From Taeniopygia guttata (lineage: Eukaryota; Chordata; Aves; Passeriformes; Estrildidae): DNA of 64,000 bases. Positions within the stretch are counted from its first letter, which is position 1. Each line of letters starts with the position of its first letter. Position numbers and translations under genes: made by a program. Of the stretch, positions 1-27,544 are shown piece after piece. Where the stretch lies: contig NC_133026.1 of assembly GCF_048771995.1 (NCBI RefSeq), positions 151,923,001 through 151,987,000 of the forward strand, given 5' to 3'. Under the pieces are notes generated by a model, which saw only the letters and a list, made by a program, of their open reading frames with translations, was not told the origin of the DNA and did no database searches.

Positions 1-189
1 GGACGGGCAGTGACCCCCGTCCCGATGTCCCCACGGGAGCCCCGAGGCCACCTCAGGTGGGTTCAGCCGGGCGGGGCCGCTCCGCTCCCGTCCCTCCTGC
101 CCGGTGGCCCCGGGGCCCGGCAGTGGCCACCCGCGCCCCCAGGTGCCCCCACAGCCACCCCCTCACCTGTCCGGGGCTCAGGGGGAGTC
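1..189. other. G/C-rich start of window, no gene recognised
   Basis: Unique C-rich sequence before the first minisatellite. Open frames exist only because stops are rare in such sequence. Confidence 0.4.
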
Positions 190-780
190 AGGGGCCAGCG
201 GGACCCGGCACAGGGTGAGCCCGGCCAGGTGAGTCCTGACCCCTCCCCTTGTCCAGGTGAGTCCTGACCCCTCCCCTTGTCCAGGTGAGTCCTGACGGAT
301 GAGCCCGGCCAGGTGAGTCCCGGCCCCTCCCCTTGTCCAGGTGAGTCCCGGCCCCTCCCCTTGTCCAGGTGAGTCCTGACCTCTCCCCTTGTCCAGGTGA
401 GTCCCACCCTCCCCTTGTCCAGGTGAGTCCTGGCAGATGAGCCCGGCCAGGTGAGTCCCGGGCCCTCCCCTTATCCAGGTGAGTCCTGGTCCCTCCCCTT
501 GTCCAGGTGAGTCCTGGTGGATGAGCCCAGGATGAGCCCGGCCAGGTGAGTCCTGTCTGGCCAGGCTGGCCCAACAGGTTCCCGGCAGCTCCGAGCCCCC
601 AGGGCTGGACACTGCACAGCCGGTGACACCTCACCTGGGCAGGTGACACTGCACCTGGGCAGGTGACACCTCACCTGGGCCAGTGGCACCTCACCTGGGC
701 AGGTGACCCTTCACCTGGGCCAGTGAAACCTCACCTGGGCAGGTGACACCCCACCTGGGCCGGTGACTCCTGCCTGACTC
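190..780 (+). repeat. Minisatellite of splice-donor-like CAGGTGAGTC units
   Basis: About ten units of 'cccttgtccaggtgagtcct' plus 'gacccctc' (about 30 bp, 225-560) are followed by 'cacctgggcaggtgaca' units of about 20 bp (610-770). Each unit of the first array contains a consensus 5' splice site. Confidence 0.85.
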
Positions 781-838
781 CTGCCCCAGTTCTCCTGGAT
801 CTGCCTGACTCTGCAGCTGCCCAATCCCAGCATGGGAT

Positions 839-2790
839 GTGCTGGTCACTGGGGGCACTGGGGACACTGGTAACACTGGGGGCACTGGGGACACTGGGAA
901 TGCTGGGGTCACTGGGAACGCTGGGGACACTGGGGACACCGGGGGCACTGGGAACGCTGGGGACACTGGGGACACTGGGGATGATGGGGACACTGGGGTT
1001 ACTGGAGATGATGGGGTACTGGGGACACTGAAGTCACTGGGAATGCTGGGGACACTGGGAATGATGGCCATACTGGGGATGCTGGGGACACTGGGGTTAC
1101 TGGGACACTGGGGATGATGGGACACTGGGGTTGATGGCCATACTGGGGTCACTGGGACACTGGGGATGCTGGGGCTACTGGGGATGATGGCCATACTGGG
1201 AATGATGGGTTCACTGGGACACTGGGGATGATGGGACACTGGGGTCACTGGGACACTGGGGATGATGGGACACTGGGGTTACTGGGGATGATGGCCATAC
1301 TGGGGATGATGGGACACTGGGGTCACTGGGACACTGGGGACACTGGGGATAATGGCCATACTGGGGATGATGGGACACTGAGGATGATGGCCATACTGGG
1401 GATGATGGGGACACTGGGGATGCTGGCCATACTGGGGATGATGGCCATACTGGGGTTGATGGCCATACTGGGGTCACTGGGGACACTGGGGATGATGGGA
1501 CACTGGGGTCACTGGGACACTGGGGTCACTGGGACACTGGGGATGATGGCCATATTGGGGATGATGGCCATACTGGGATAATGGCCATACTGGGGTCACT
1601 GGGGACACTGGGGATGATGGGACACTGGGGATGATGGCCATACTGGGGATGATGGGACACTGGGAATGATGGGACACTGGGGGCACTGGGGACACTGGGG
1701 TTACTGGGGATGATGGGGTACTGGGAACACTGGAGTCACTGGGAATGCTGGGGACACTGGGGATGATGGGACACTGAGGGCACTGGGGACACTGGGGACA
1801 CTGGGGACACTGGGGATGATGGGACACTGGGGACACTGGGGATGATTGCCACACTGGGGATGATTGGGACACTGGGGATGATGGCCATACTGGGGATGAT
1901 GGCCATACTGGGGTTGACGGCCATACTGGGGTCACTGGGGTCACTGGGGACACTGGGGATGATGGCCATACTGGGGATGATGGGACACTGGGGTCACTGG
2001 GGTCACTGGGGACACTGGGGATGATGGCCATACTGGGGTTGATGGGACACTGGGGTTGATGGGACACTGGGGATGATGGCCATACTGGGGTTGATGGGAC
2101 ACTGGGGTTACTGGGGATGATGGGACACTGGGGATGATGGCCATACTGGGGATGATGGGGACACTGGGGTCACTGGGACACTGGGGACACTGGGGATAAT
2201 GGCCATACTGGGGATGATGGGACACTGGGGTCACTGGGACACTGGGGATGATAGCCATACTGGGGTTGATGGCCATACTGGGGTTGATGGCCATACTGGG
2301 GATGATGGCCATACTGGGGTCACTGGGACACTGGGGTCACTGGGACACTGGGGGCACTGGGGACACTGGGGATGATGGCCATACTGGGGTCACTGGGACA
2401 CTGGGGATGGTGGGACACTGGGGATGATGGCCATACTGGGGATGATGGGGACACTGGGGTCACTGGGACACTGGGGATGATGGCCATACTGGGGTTGATG
2501 GCCATACTGGGGTCACTGGGGTCACTGGGGTCACTGGGACACTGGGGATGATGGCCATACTGGGGATGATGGCCATACTGGGGATGATGGCCATACTGGG
2601 GTCACTGGGACACTGGGGTCACTGGGGTCACTGGGACACTGGGGATGATGGCCATACTGGGGATGATGGCCATACTGGGGATGATGGCCATACTGGGGTC
2701 ACTGGGACACTGGGGTCACTGGGGTCACTGGGACACTGGGGATGATGGCCATACTGGGGTTGATGGCCATACTGGGGTCACTGGGTTACC
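839..2790 (+). repeat. About 1.95-kb 'ctggggatgatggccata' minisatellite
   Basis: Degenerate array of 9-18-bp modules (actgggga, cactggggtcactggg, gatgatggccatactgggg). One frame looks collagen-like (Gly-Asp-Thr) but there is no gene. Confidence 0.93.
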
Positions 2791-2929
2791 CCCAGGGTCC
2801 CCCCAGCCCCAGCTCATCCCTCGGTGCCGTGGGTGGCAGGGCTGGCACGTGCCACAGGTGACTCAGGCCAGGTGTGGCACCTCCGGCCACGGGACAGCCC
2901 CGACACCCACGGGGCAGAATTTGTGTCAC

Positions 2930-3485
2930 CGGAGCCTGCGGGGGCTGTCCCCAGTGTCCCCAGTGCCCACCCAGAGGGGTCCCAGTGTCCCCAGTGTCCC
3001 CAGTGCCCACCCAGAGGGGTCCCAGTGTCCCCAGTGTCCCCAGTGCCCACCCAGAGGGGTCCCAGTGTCCCCAGTGCCCACCCAGAGGGGTCCCAGTGTC
3101 CCCAGTGCCCATCCAAGGGGTCACTGCCAGTGTCCCCAGTGCCCACACAGAGGGGTCCCAGTGTCCCCAGTGCCCACCCAGAGGGGTCCCAGTGTCCCCA
3201 GTGTCCCCAGTGCCCACCCAGAGGGGTCCCAGTGTCCTCAGTGCCCACCCAGAGGGGTCCCAGTGTCCCCAGTGTCCCCAGTGCCCATCCAAGGGGTCAC
3301 TGCCAGTGTCCCCAGTGCCCACACAGAGGGGTCCCAGTGTCCCCAGTGTCCCCAGTGTCCATCCAAGGGGTCCCAGTGTCCCCAGTGTCCCCATCCAAGG
3401 GGTCACTGCCAGTGTCCCCAGTGTCCCCAGTGCCCACCCAGAGGGGTCCCAGTGTCCCCAGTGCCCACCCATCAGCCCAGGGGTG
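2930..3485 (+). repeat. Minisatellite of 'cccacccagaggggtcccag' units
   Basis: About 15 units of 27-39 bp (gtgcccacccagagggg, tcccagtgtcccca). It yields overlapping artefactual ORFs of over 300 codons on both strands. Confidence 0.93.
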
Positions 3486-3875
3486 CCACTGGACTCTGTC
3501 CCAGTACTGGGAGCAGTGGCACATGGCCCGTGCTGGCCCGGTGACATTGGCATCGTCCCCGCGGTGCAGGCCCGGTGTCACCAGCATTGTCCCCGCGGTG
3601 CTGGCAGTGTCACCGGCATTGTCCCCGCGGGGCCCCGGGGCCGCGTTCTCCCGGGTGTGGCGACCAAGCCCTCCCTGGTGTGGCCCTTGTGGTGGCCCGC
3701 GGGCTGGGCAGGGTCTGGGCCACCCGTGCCAGCTCCGAACCCGTCCCAGTCCCCAGTCCCAGTCCCAGTTCCCAGTCCCAGTCCCAGCTCCCAGTCCCAG
3801 TCCCAGTTCCCAATCCTAGTCCCAGTCCCAGTCCCCAGTCCCCAGTCCTAGTTCCCAGTCCCAGTTCCCTGCCAG
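3486..3875 (+). repeat. Short C-rich repeats
   Basis: 'ggtgtcaccagcattgtccccg' units (3535-3630) and a 'cccagtcccagtt' hexamer-type array (3735-3870). Confidence 0.7.
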
Positions 3876-3879
3876 TGCC

Positions 3880-4330
3880 ACTTGTCGCCGCCCCTTGTCC
3901 CGGCCACCCTCTCACCTCCGCACGCCGCCATGGCCACCGCCACCTGCCCGGGGTGGCCACTGCCGCCGCTCATGGCCACCGGGGGCTACCGGGGGCTACC
4001 GGGGACCACCGGGGGCTACCGGGGGCTACCGGGGGCCACCGCCCCGCCGGGCCCGGCGCCGCTGCCACCGGAGGCTGCGGGGACACACAAACATCCGCCG
4101 GTCGCGGTCACCGCGGCGCCGCCCGGCGCGTTCCTGTCCCGCTGCGTGGCCGGTGCCACCCCCGGACACGGCGCCGGGGCCACCGCGGGGGCCGGTGGCC
4201 ACCGAACCGCGGCCGCAGGTTGCCCGCAGGTGCGGCCGGACCGGTTCTCCCGGTAGCCCCAAGGAGAAGGGGGGGCGGTGGTGGCACAGGAGTGGCGGTG
4301 GCACCTGTGTCGCCGCCGTGGCACTCGCGT
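3880..4330. promoter_or_regulatory. CpG-rich block, possible promoter with a - strand first exon
   Basis: CpG density rises sharply (ccgccgg, gcggccgc) with a short 'gggggctaccggggaccacc' array at 3985-4040. On the complement, ATGGCGGCGTGCGGAG at 3931-3916 is followed by a good donor (gtgaga). This could be a first exon of a leftward gene; in mammals NGDN lies upstream of the cardiac myosin pair. No second exon was found in the window. Confidence 0.3.
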
Positions 4331-5240
4331 CCCCTCACCTGCCCAGGTGCCACCCCCGCGGAGGTGACACGGCCAGGGGTGCCCCGAGCTGTCCCCGTCC
4401 CCTTCCCCGTCCCCTCTCACCGGAGCCAGCGGATTCACGGGGGGTTGGGTCGGGTCCGTGTCCCCCCTCTCCCCCGCACCACCGCACCTCGGTCCGTGTC
4501 ACCCCCTGTCACCCCCTGTCACCTCCTGTCACCCCCTGTCACCTCCTGTCACCTCCAGCCCCGCCCGAGCCCCCACCTGGGGCAGGGGGTGGCAGGGAAG
4601 GGGACAGGGAAGGGGACAGGGGAGGGGACAGGGAAGGGGACAGGGAAGGGGACAGGGAAGGGGACAGCCCCCGACCACCCCCCGGGACCCCCCAGGTGAC
4701 CTCGGTGTCGGTCCCCGGCCGCGTTGTCACCTCCAGAACGGAAAGGAGGAGCGCGGCCAAAAGCGAAAGGAAAAGCGCCGTGACCCCCCCCAGCCCCGTG
4801 CGGCTGTGACCCCTCCCAGTATGGACCCCCAGTACAGCCGTGACCCCCCAGTACAGCTGTGACCCCTCCCAGTATGAGCCCCCCAGTACAGCCGTGACCC
4901 CCCAGTACAGCCATGACCCCCCCAGTACAGCCGTGACCCCCCAGTACAGCCGTGACCCCCCCAGTACAGCCATGACCCCCCCAGTACAGCCGTGACCCCC
5001 CAGTACAGCCGTGACCCGTCCCAGTATGGCCATGACCCCCACTAAATCCGTGACCCCCCCCAGTACGGCCAAACGGGGCAGACTGGGCAGAAGACGGGGG
5101 TGCCAGGGGTGGCACCGGCCCCCGCAGCCCCCCCAGTCTTGTCCCCAGTGTGTCCCGGGGTCACCTGGGCCGGAGCACCTGGGCTGGGCAAGGGGAGCGA
5201 ACCCCGGTGAGGGTTGTGCCCGGCCAGGTGTTGTGACAAG
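4331..5240. repeat. Chain of short minisatellites
   Basis: 'gtcaccccct' decamers (4498-4555), 'ggggacagggaa' (4588-4665) and 11-12 units of the 20-bp 'cccagtacagccgtgacccc' (4815-5050). The remaining sequence is unique C-rich without a gene. Confidence 0.8.
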
Positions 5241-6165
5241 TGCCACCATCCCTCCTTCAACGTCTATGTTCTCCGTGTCCCACCATCCTTCCATGTCCAT
5301 GTTCTCTGTATCCCTCCATCCTTCCATGTCCATGTTCTCCGTGTCCCACCATCTTTCCATGACCATGTTCTCCGTGTGCCAGCATCCATTCTTCCATGTC
5401 CACATTCTTCGTGTCCCACCATCCCTCCTTCCATGTCCACATTCTTCGTGTCCCACCATCCCTCCTTCCATGTCCATGTTCTCCGTGTCCCACCATCCAT
5501 CCTTCCATGTCCACGTTCTCCGTGTCCCACCATCCCTCCACTTCCATCGATGTTCTCCACATCCCAGTGCCTCCTCCATGTCCTTCCACCTCCTCCATGT
5601 CCCACCATACCCTTTGTATCCGGCGGGGGTCTCAGATGTCCAAGGGGAAGACCACGTGGCTGGGAGGACACGGGTGTCCAGAGGGATCCCAGGTGTGCAG
5701 GGGGACAGAGATGTCTGGAGGGGGACACAGCTGTCCGGGGGGATCCAAGTGCCTGGGGGGGGACACAGAGGTGTCCGGGGGGGGGTCCCAAATATCTAGG
5801 AGGGGGCACAGGAATGCCAGGGTGGGGGTCTCCAGAGGGTCCCAGGTGTCCAGGGGGGTCCTAGGTGTCCAGGGGGGTCCCAGGTGTCTGGGCAGGGGGA
5901 CACAAAGCTGTCCAGGGTGTTCGCAAGTGTCCTGGGAGAGATCCAAGTGTCCAGTGGGATGTCCCAGGTGTACAGGGGGGACACAGAGGTGTCCGGGGGG
6001 GTGCCAAGTGTCTAGGAGGGGGCACAGGAATGCCAGGGTGGGGGTCTCCAGAAGGTCCCAGGTGTCCAGGGGGGTCCCAGGTGTCCAGGGGGGTCCCATG
6101 TGTACGGGGGGTCCCCAAGTTGTCCAGGGAGGGACAGAAGTGTCCAGGGGGCCCCCAGGTGTCTG
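5240..6165. repeat. Minisatellites: 'ccatccttccatgtccatgttctc' then 'gtgtccaggggggtcccag'
   Basis: The first array (5260-5560) has about 35-bp units. The second (5660-6165) has about 20-bp units inside a direct duplication of about 240 bp ('tctaggagggggcacaggaa' at 5796 and 6012). Confidence 0.85.
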
Positions 6166-6184
6166 AGGGGAGGCCACAGTCACC

Positions 6185-6490
6185 TGCTGTGTCCCTATGG
6201 GGCAGGGGGGTCTCTATGGGGCAGGAGGGTCTCTCTGGAGCAGGGGGGTGTCTATGGGGCAGGGGGGTGTCTATGGGGCAGGGGCGGTCTCTATGGGACA
6301 GGGGAGGGTCCCTATGGGGCAGGGGGGTTTCTATGGCCCAGGCCCCTCTATGGGCAGGGGGGTCTCTATGGGGCATGGGGGTGTCTATGGCCCCAGGCCC
6401 CTCTATGGGGCACGGGGAGTCTCTATGGGGCACGGGGGTCCCTATGGGGCAGGGGGTTTCTATGGGCCCAGGCCCCTCTATGGGGCCCGG
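6185..6490 (+). repeat. 'tctatggggcaggggggt' minisatellite
   Basis: About 17 units of 17-19 bp, strongly G-rich on +. It stops abruptly at the unique block at 6491. Confidence 0.9.
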
Positions 6491-6730
6491 TGTGGAGGTG
6501 CCCCCGCCCGCAGGAATTTGTCACCTCGCGAGGACACTTTGTCACCGCGGCGATGACAAAGTGGAGCCGTGTCCGGGGACAGCTGCCAGACCCCCCCGGC
6601 CCCACGGCGGCCCCACGGCGGCCCCACGGCGGCCCCACAGCGGCCCCACAGCGCCGCGAGAGGGGCGAGATAAGGTCCCTCAGCATGTCCCGATATAGCA
6701 GCGACAGGGACGGGCTGTCACCACCCCCCG
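6491..6730. promoter_or_regulatory. Unique block with SOX-like inverted pair and GATA motif (candidate enhancer)
   Basis: The only clearly non-repetitive stretch in 5.2-7.6 kb. It contains CTTTGTCA and TGACAAAG as a perfect 8-bp inverted pair (6537-6561, 9-bp loop) and AGATAA around 6668, with a 'ggccccacggc' array (6597-6650) between. It lies 1.1-1.3 kb upstream of the myosin TATA box. Confidence 0.4.
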
Positions 6731-6739
6731 GTGTGGGGA

Positions 6740-7700
6740 CATTGGCCAGAGACCCCGTCCTGCCCCCCAGACCCGAAATGGGGCCCTGTCCCTGCCCCAC
6801 ATGGGACAATGGGGACCCCGTCCTGCCCCCCAGACCTGAAATGGGGCCCTGTCCCTGCCCCACATGGGACAATGGGGACCCCGTCCTGCCCCCCAGACCC
6901 GAAATGGGGCCCTGTGCTGCCCCACATGGGACAATGGGGACCCCGTCCTGCCCCCCAGACCCGAAATGGGCCCTGTGCCTGCCCCACATGGGACAAACCC
7001 CTGTCCCTGCCCCACATGGGATAATGGGGACCCCGTCCTGCCCCCCAGAACCGAAATGGGGCCCTGTGCCTGCCCCATATGGGACAAACCCCTGTCCCTG
7101 CCCCACATGGGACAATGGGGACCCATCCGTGCCCCATAGAATGCCCTAGATGGGGGACACCCCTGTCCCTGCCCCATATGGGACCCCCAAAGAGAGACCC
7201 CCCTGTCCCTGCCCTAGAGAAACCCGCAAATAGGGGAGCCCCCTGTTCCTGCCCCATAGAATGCCCCAAATGGGACCCTCCTGTTCCTGCCCCATAGACA
7301 CCCCCTAATTAAGGGATCCCCTGTCCCATAGACAACCCTAAATGGGCTCTGCCAGGCCCTGCCCCACAGACCCCCACACAGATAGGACCCCCCATAAAAC
7401 GCCCCAAATGGGAACCCCCTGTCCGTGCCCCATAGAACCCCCAGACAGACCCCATGTCCCTGCCCCATAGAACCCGCCAGACAGTCCCCCTGTCCCTGCC
7501 CCATAGAATCCCCAGACAGACCCCCTGTACCTGCCCCATGAACAGTAAGGACCCCCCCCCCCATCCCTGCCCCACAGACTCTCCCAAATGGGACCGGTCT
7601 GGCTCTGCCCTATAGAACCACCCCCAAACCTGGAAACCCCCGGGTCTGCCCCACAGCTCACGCTATGGGGTGAGCAGAGGGGGCTCTGACCCTTCAGCCC
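6740..7700. repeat. 'ccctgtccctgccccacatggga' minisatellite
   Basis: Units of 65-80 bp (6755-7140) degrade into 'ccctgccccatagaac' repeats to about 7650, ending shortly before the myosin promoter. Confidence 0.9.
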
Positions 7701-7815
7701 CACGGAGACATCACGGGGGGGGGGGAAGTGTGGGGCCGCCCCCTCCCCTTCCTTTATCAGCCCCCTCCTCCCCTCCCCACTGCTCCTCCCCCTGCCCCCT
7801 CCCCCCACCGCGCCC

Positions 7816-7823
7816 TATAAAAG
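7816..7823 (+). promoter_or_regulatory. TATA box of the myosin gene
   Basis: TATAAAAG sits downstream of a long pyrimidine-rich tract (about 7740-7810) and 1.67 kb upstream of the myosin ATG. A transcription start near 7845-7855 would be expected. A TTATCA motif (GATA-factor site in reverse) at 7754-7759 lies about 60 bp upstream, as in many cardiac promoters. This is the only good TATA box between 7 kb and the start codon. The first exon's donor was not resolved; candidates lie at about 7850-7880. Confidence 0.7.
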
Positions 7824-7854
7824 CTGTGGGGCCGCGGGGCTGCCAAAGGTGCTG

Positions 7855-8940
7855 CTGTGGGGCAGAGACAGAGGGTGGGGGGCGAGGCTGTGGGGAGCAT
7901 TTGGGGTGGGCACAGGGGGTGTATGGGGAGGCTGTGGGGTCTATGGGGCACCCAGCGTTTGGTTGGTTATAGGGTGGGATCACGCAGGGGATCTATGGGG
8001 CACAGGGGATTTGTGGGGTGCACAGGGGTCTGTGGGGTACATGAGGGTTCTGTGGGGTACGTGGAAAAGCTGTGGGTTCTATGGGGCCACAGCGGGGTGG
8101 GTTACAGGGCTCAGTGTTTCTATGGGTCACGGGGTGGCTTGTGGGGCACAAGGAGGGCTATGGGGCAGCATGTCCGTTACTGGGGGGGTCACAGTGGGCC
8201 CATGGGGCACGTAGGGTGGGCTATGGGGTGCATGGGTTCTGGGAGGGGGCAGAGGGGTCTATGGGGTGCAGCCCCTTACCTGTGTCCCCACAGATCCCTC
8301 CATCCAACCCACCGGACCTACAGACTCCAGGTGAGGCCGTCGCTGGGGGGCAGCCAGGGGGCTTGGGGGGCGGGATGGCCGTCGGGGTCTGGTGCCCTCC
8401 CCGTCCCCTCCCTGTCCCCTCCCTGTCCCCCCCGGTGACGGGGTCCCTGTGGGGCAGAGGGTGGACACGGTGCTGGTGGCACTGGGGGGTCCATCCTGGG
8501 GCTGTGGGCAGGGGTCTGTCCCCATCCCCACAAGTGACAGTGTCCCTGTGGGGCAGAGGGTGGACACGGTGCTGGTGGCACTGGGGGGTCCATCCTGGGG
8601 CTGTGGACAGGGGTCTGTCCCTGTCCCCATCCCCTCCAGGTGACATCCTCCCCATGGGGCAGAGGGTGGACGTGGTGTCAATGTCACTGAGGGGTCAGGG
8701 ATGGCCCTGGCACCCCATGGATGACCACAGGGGTCAATCAATGACCATGGGGGTCTATCAATGACCACGGGGGTCAATCAGTGACCACAGGGGTCAATCA
8801 ATGACCATCGGGGTCTATTAATGACCACGGGGGTCAATCAGTGACCACAGGGGTCAATCAGTGACCATGGGGGTCTATCAATGACCACGGGGATCCATCG
8901 AGGGTCAATGGGTGGGTGAGGGTCTGTCCCCACCCCGCAG
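7855..8940. repeat. 5' intron repeats of the myosin gene
   Basis: Apart from the UTR exon at 8294-8330, this stretch holds degenerate 'tatggggcac' repeats (7900-8270). These are followed by three units of about 105 bp at 8430-8700, each with a segment resembling GTGGACACGGTGCTGGTGGCA. A 20-30-bp 'gaccacgggggtcaatcaat' array occupies 8700-8900. No coding potential is credible. Confidence 0.7.
8294..8330 (+). other. Noncoding 5'UTR exon of the myosin gene
   Basis: A 37-nt segment is flanked by a strong acceptor (tgtgtccccacag) and a strong donor (gtgagg). It has no ATG and lies between the TATA box and the first coding exon, matching the usual noncoding exon 2 of cardiac MYH genes. This is inferred from splice signals alone. 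Confidence 0.6.
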
Positions 8941-9480
8941 ATGACGCTGTCCCCCAGGACAGATGGCGGACGCGGTGCTGGTGACATTGTGGGGTCAGGG
9001 ATGACCGTGGGGGTCAATCAATGACCATGGGGGTCAATCAATGACCATGGTGGCCCATTGATGACACTGATGACTGTGTTGGGGTCTATAGGGTCAGTGG
9101 GTGGGTGAGGGTCTGTCCCCACCCCCCAGGTGACACTGTCCCCCAGGACAGATGGCGGACGCGGTGCTGGTGACATTGTGGGGTCAGGGATGGCCGTGGG
9201 GGTCAATCAATGGCCATGGGGGTCAATCAACGGCCATGGTGGCCCATTGATGACTGTGGGGGGGGGTGTATGGGGTCCGTGGGTGGGTGAGGGTCTGTCC
9301 CCATGCCCCAGGTGACACTGTCCCCCAGGACAGATGGCGGACGCGGTGCTGGTGACATTGTGGGGTCAGCAATGGCCATGGGGGGTCAATCAATGACCAT
9401 GGTGGCCCATTGATGACTGGGGGGGGTCTATGGGGTGGGTGAGGGTCTGTCCCCACCCCCCAGGTGACACTGACCCCCAG
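8940..9480 (+). repeat. Tandem copies of the first coding exon's 5' edge
   Basis: Units of about 150-190 bp carry the acceptor and start region of the first coding exon (cccccag, gacag, ATGGCGGACGCGGTGCTG). Copies have ATGs at 8963, 9152 and 9334; the genuine start is at 9486, where the frame continues into real myosin. The first copy reads MADAVLVTLWGQG and then stops. See findings. Confidence 0.85.
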
Positions 9481-9485
9481 GACAG

Positions 9486-27470
<17,985 letters not shown>

Positions 27471-27472
27471 AG

Positions 27473-27478
27473 TTTAAT
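27473..27478 (-). terminator. Poly(A) signal of CMTM5
   Basis: ATTAAA on the complement (tttaat on +), 67 bp past the CMTM5 stop codon. This implies a very short 3'UTR of about 85-95 nt. Confidence 0.6.
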
Positions 27479-27544
27479 TTTTGGGGTGGGGGATGGCGGA
27501 CTGGACCCAGAGGACAATGAGACGGTGGTGGGGGGTGGTGACCA

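Noticed and set aside
839-1117. Collagen-like open frame (repeated Gly-Asp-Thr-Gly)
   Set aside because: It is a by-product of a 'ggggacact' minisatellite; no exon borders, and the other frames are equally open.
190-3485. CRISPR-like array appearance of regularly spaced repeats
   Set aside because: Contiguous degenerate minisatellites without unique spacers, in a eukaryotic genome.
4539-5579. Leftward ORF with a signal-peptide-like stretch near 4750
   Set aside because: The surrounding frame is minisatellite sequence and no splice partners were found.
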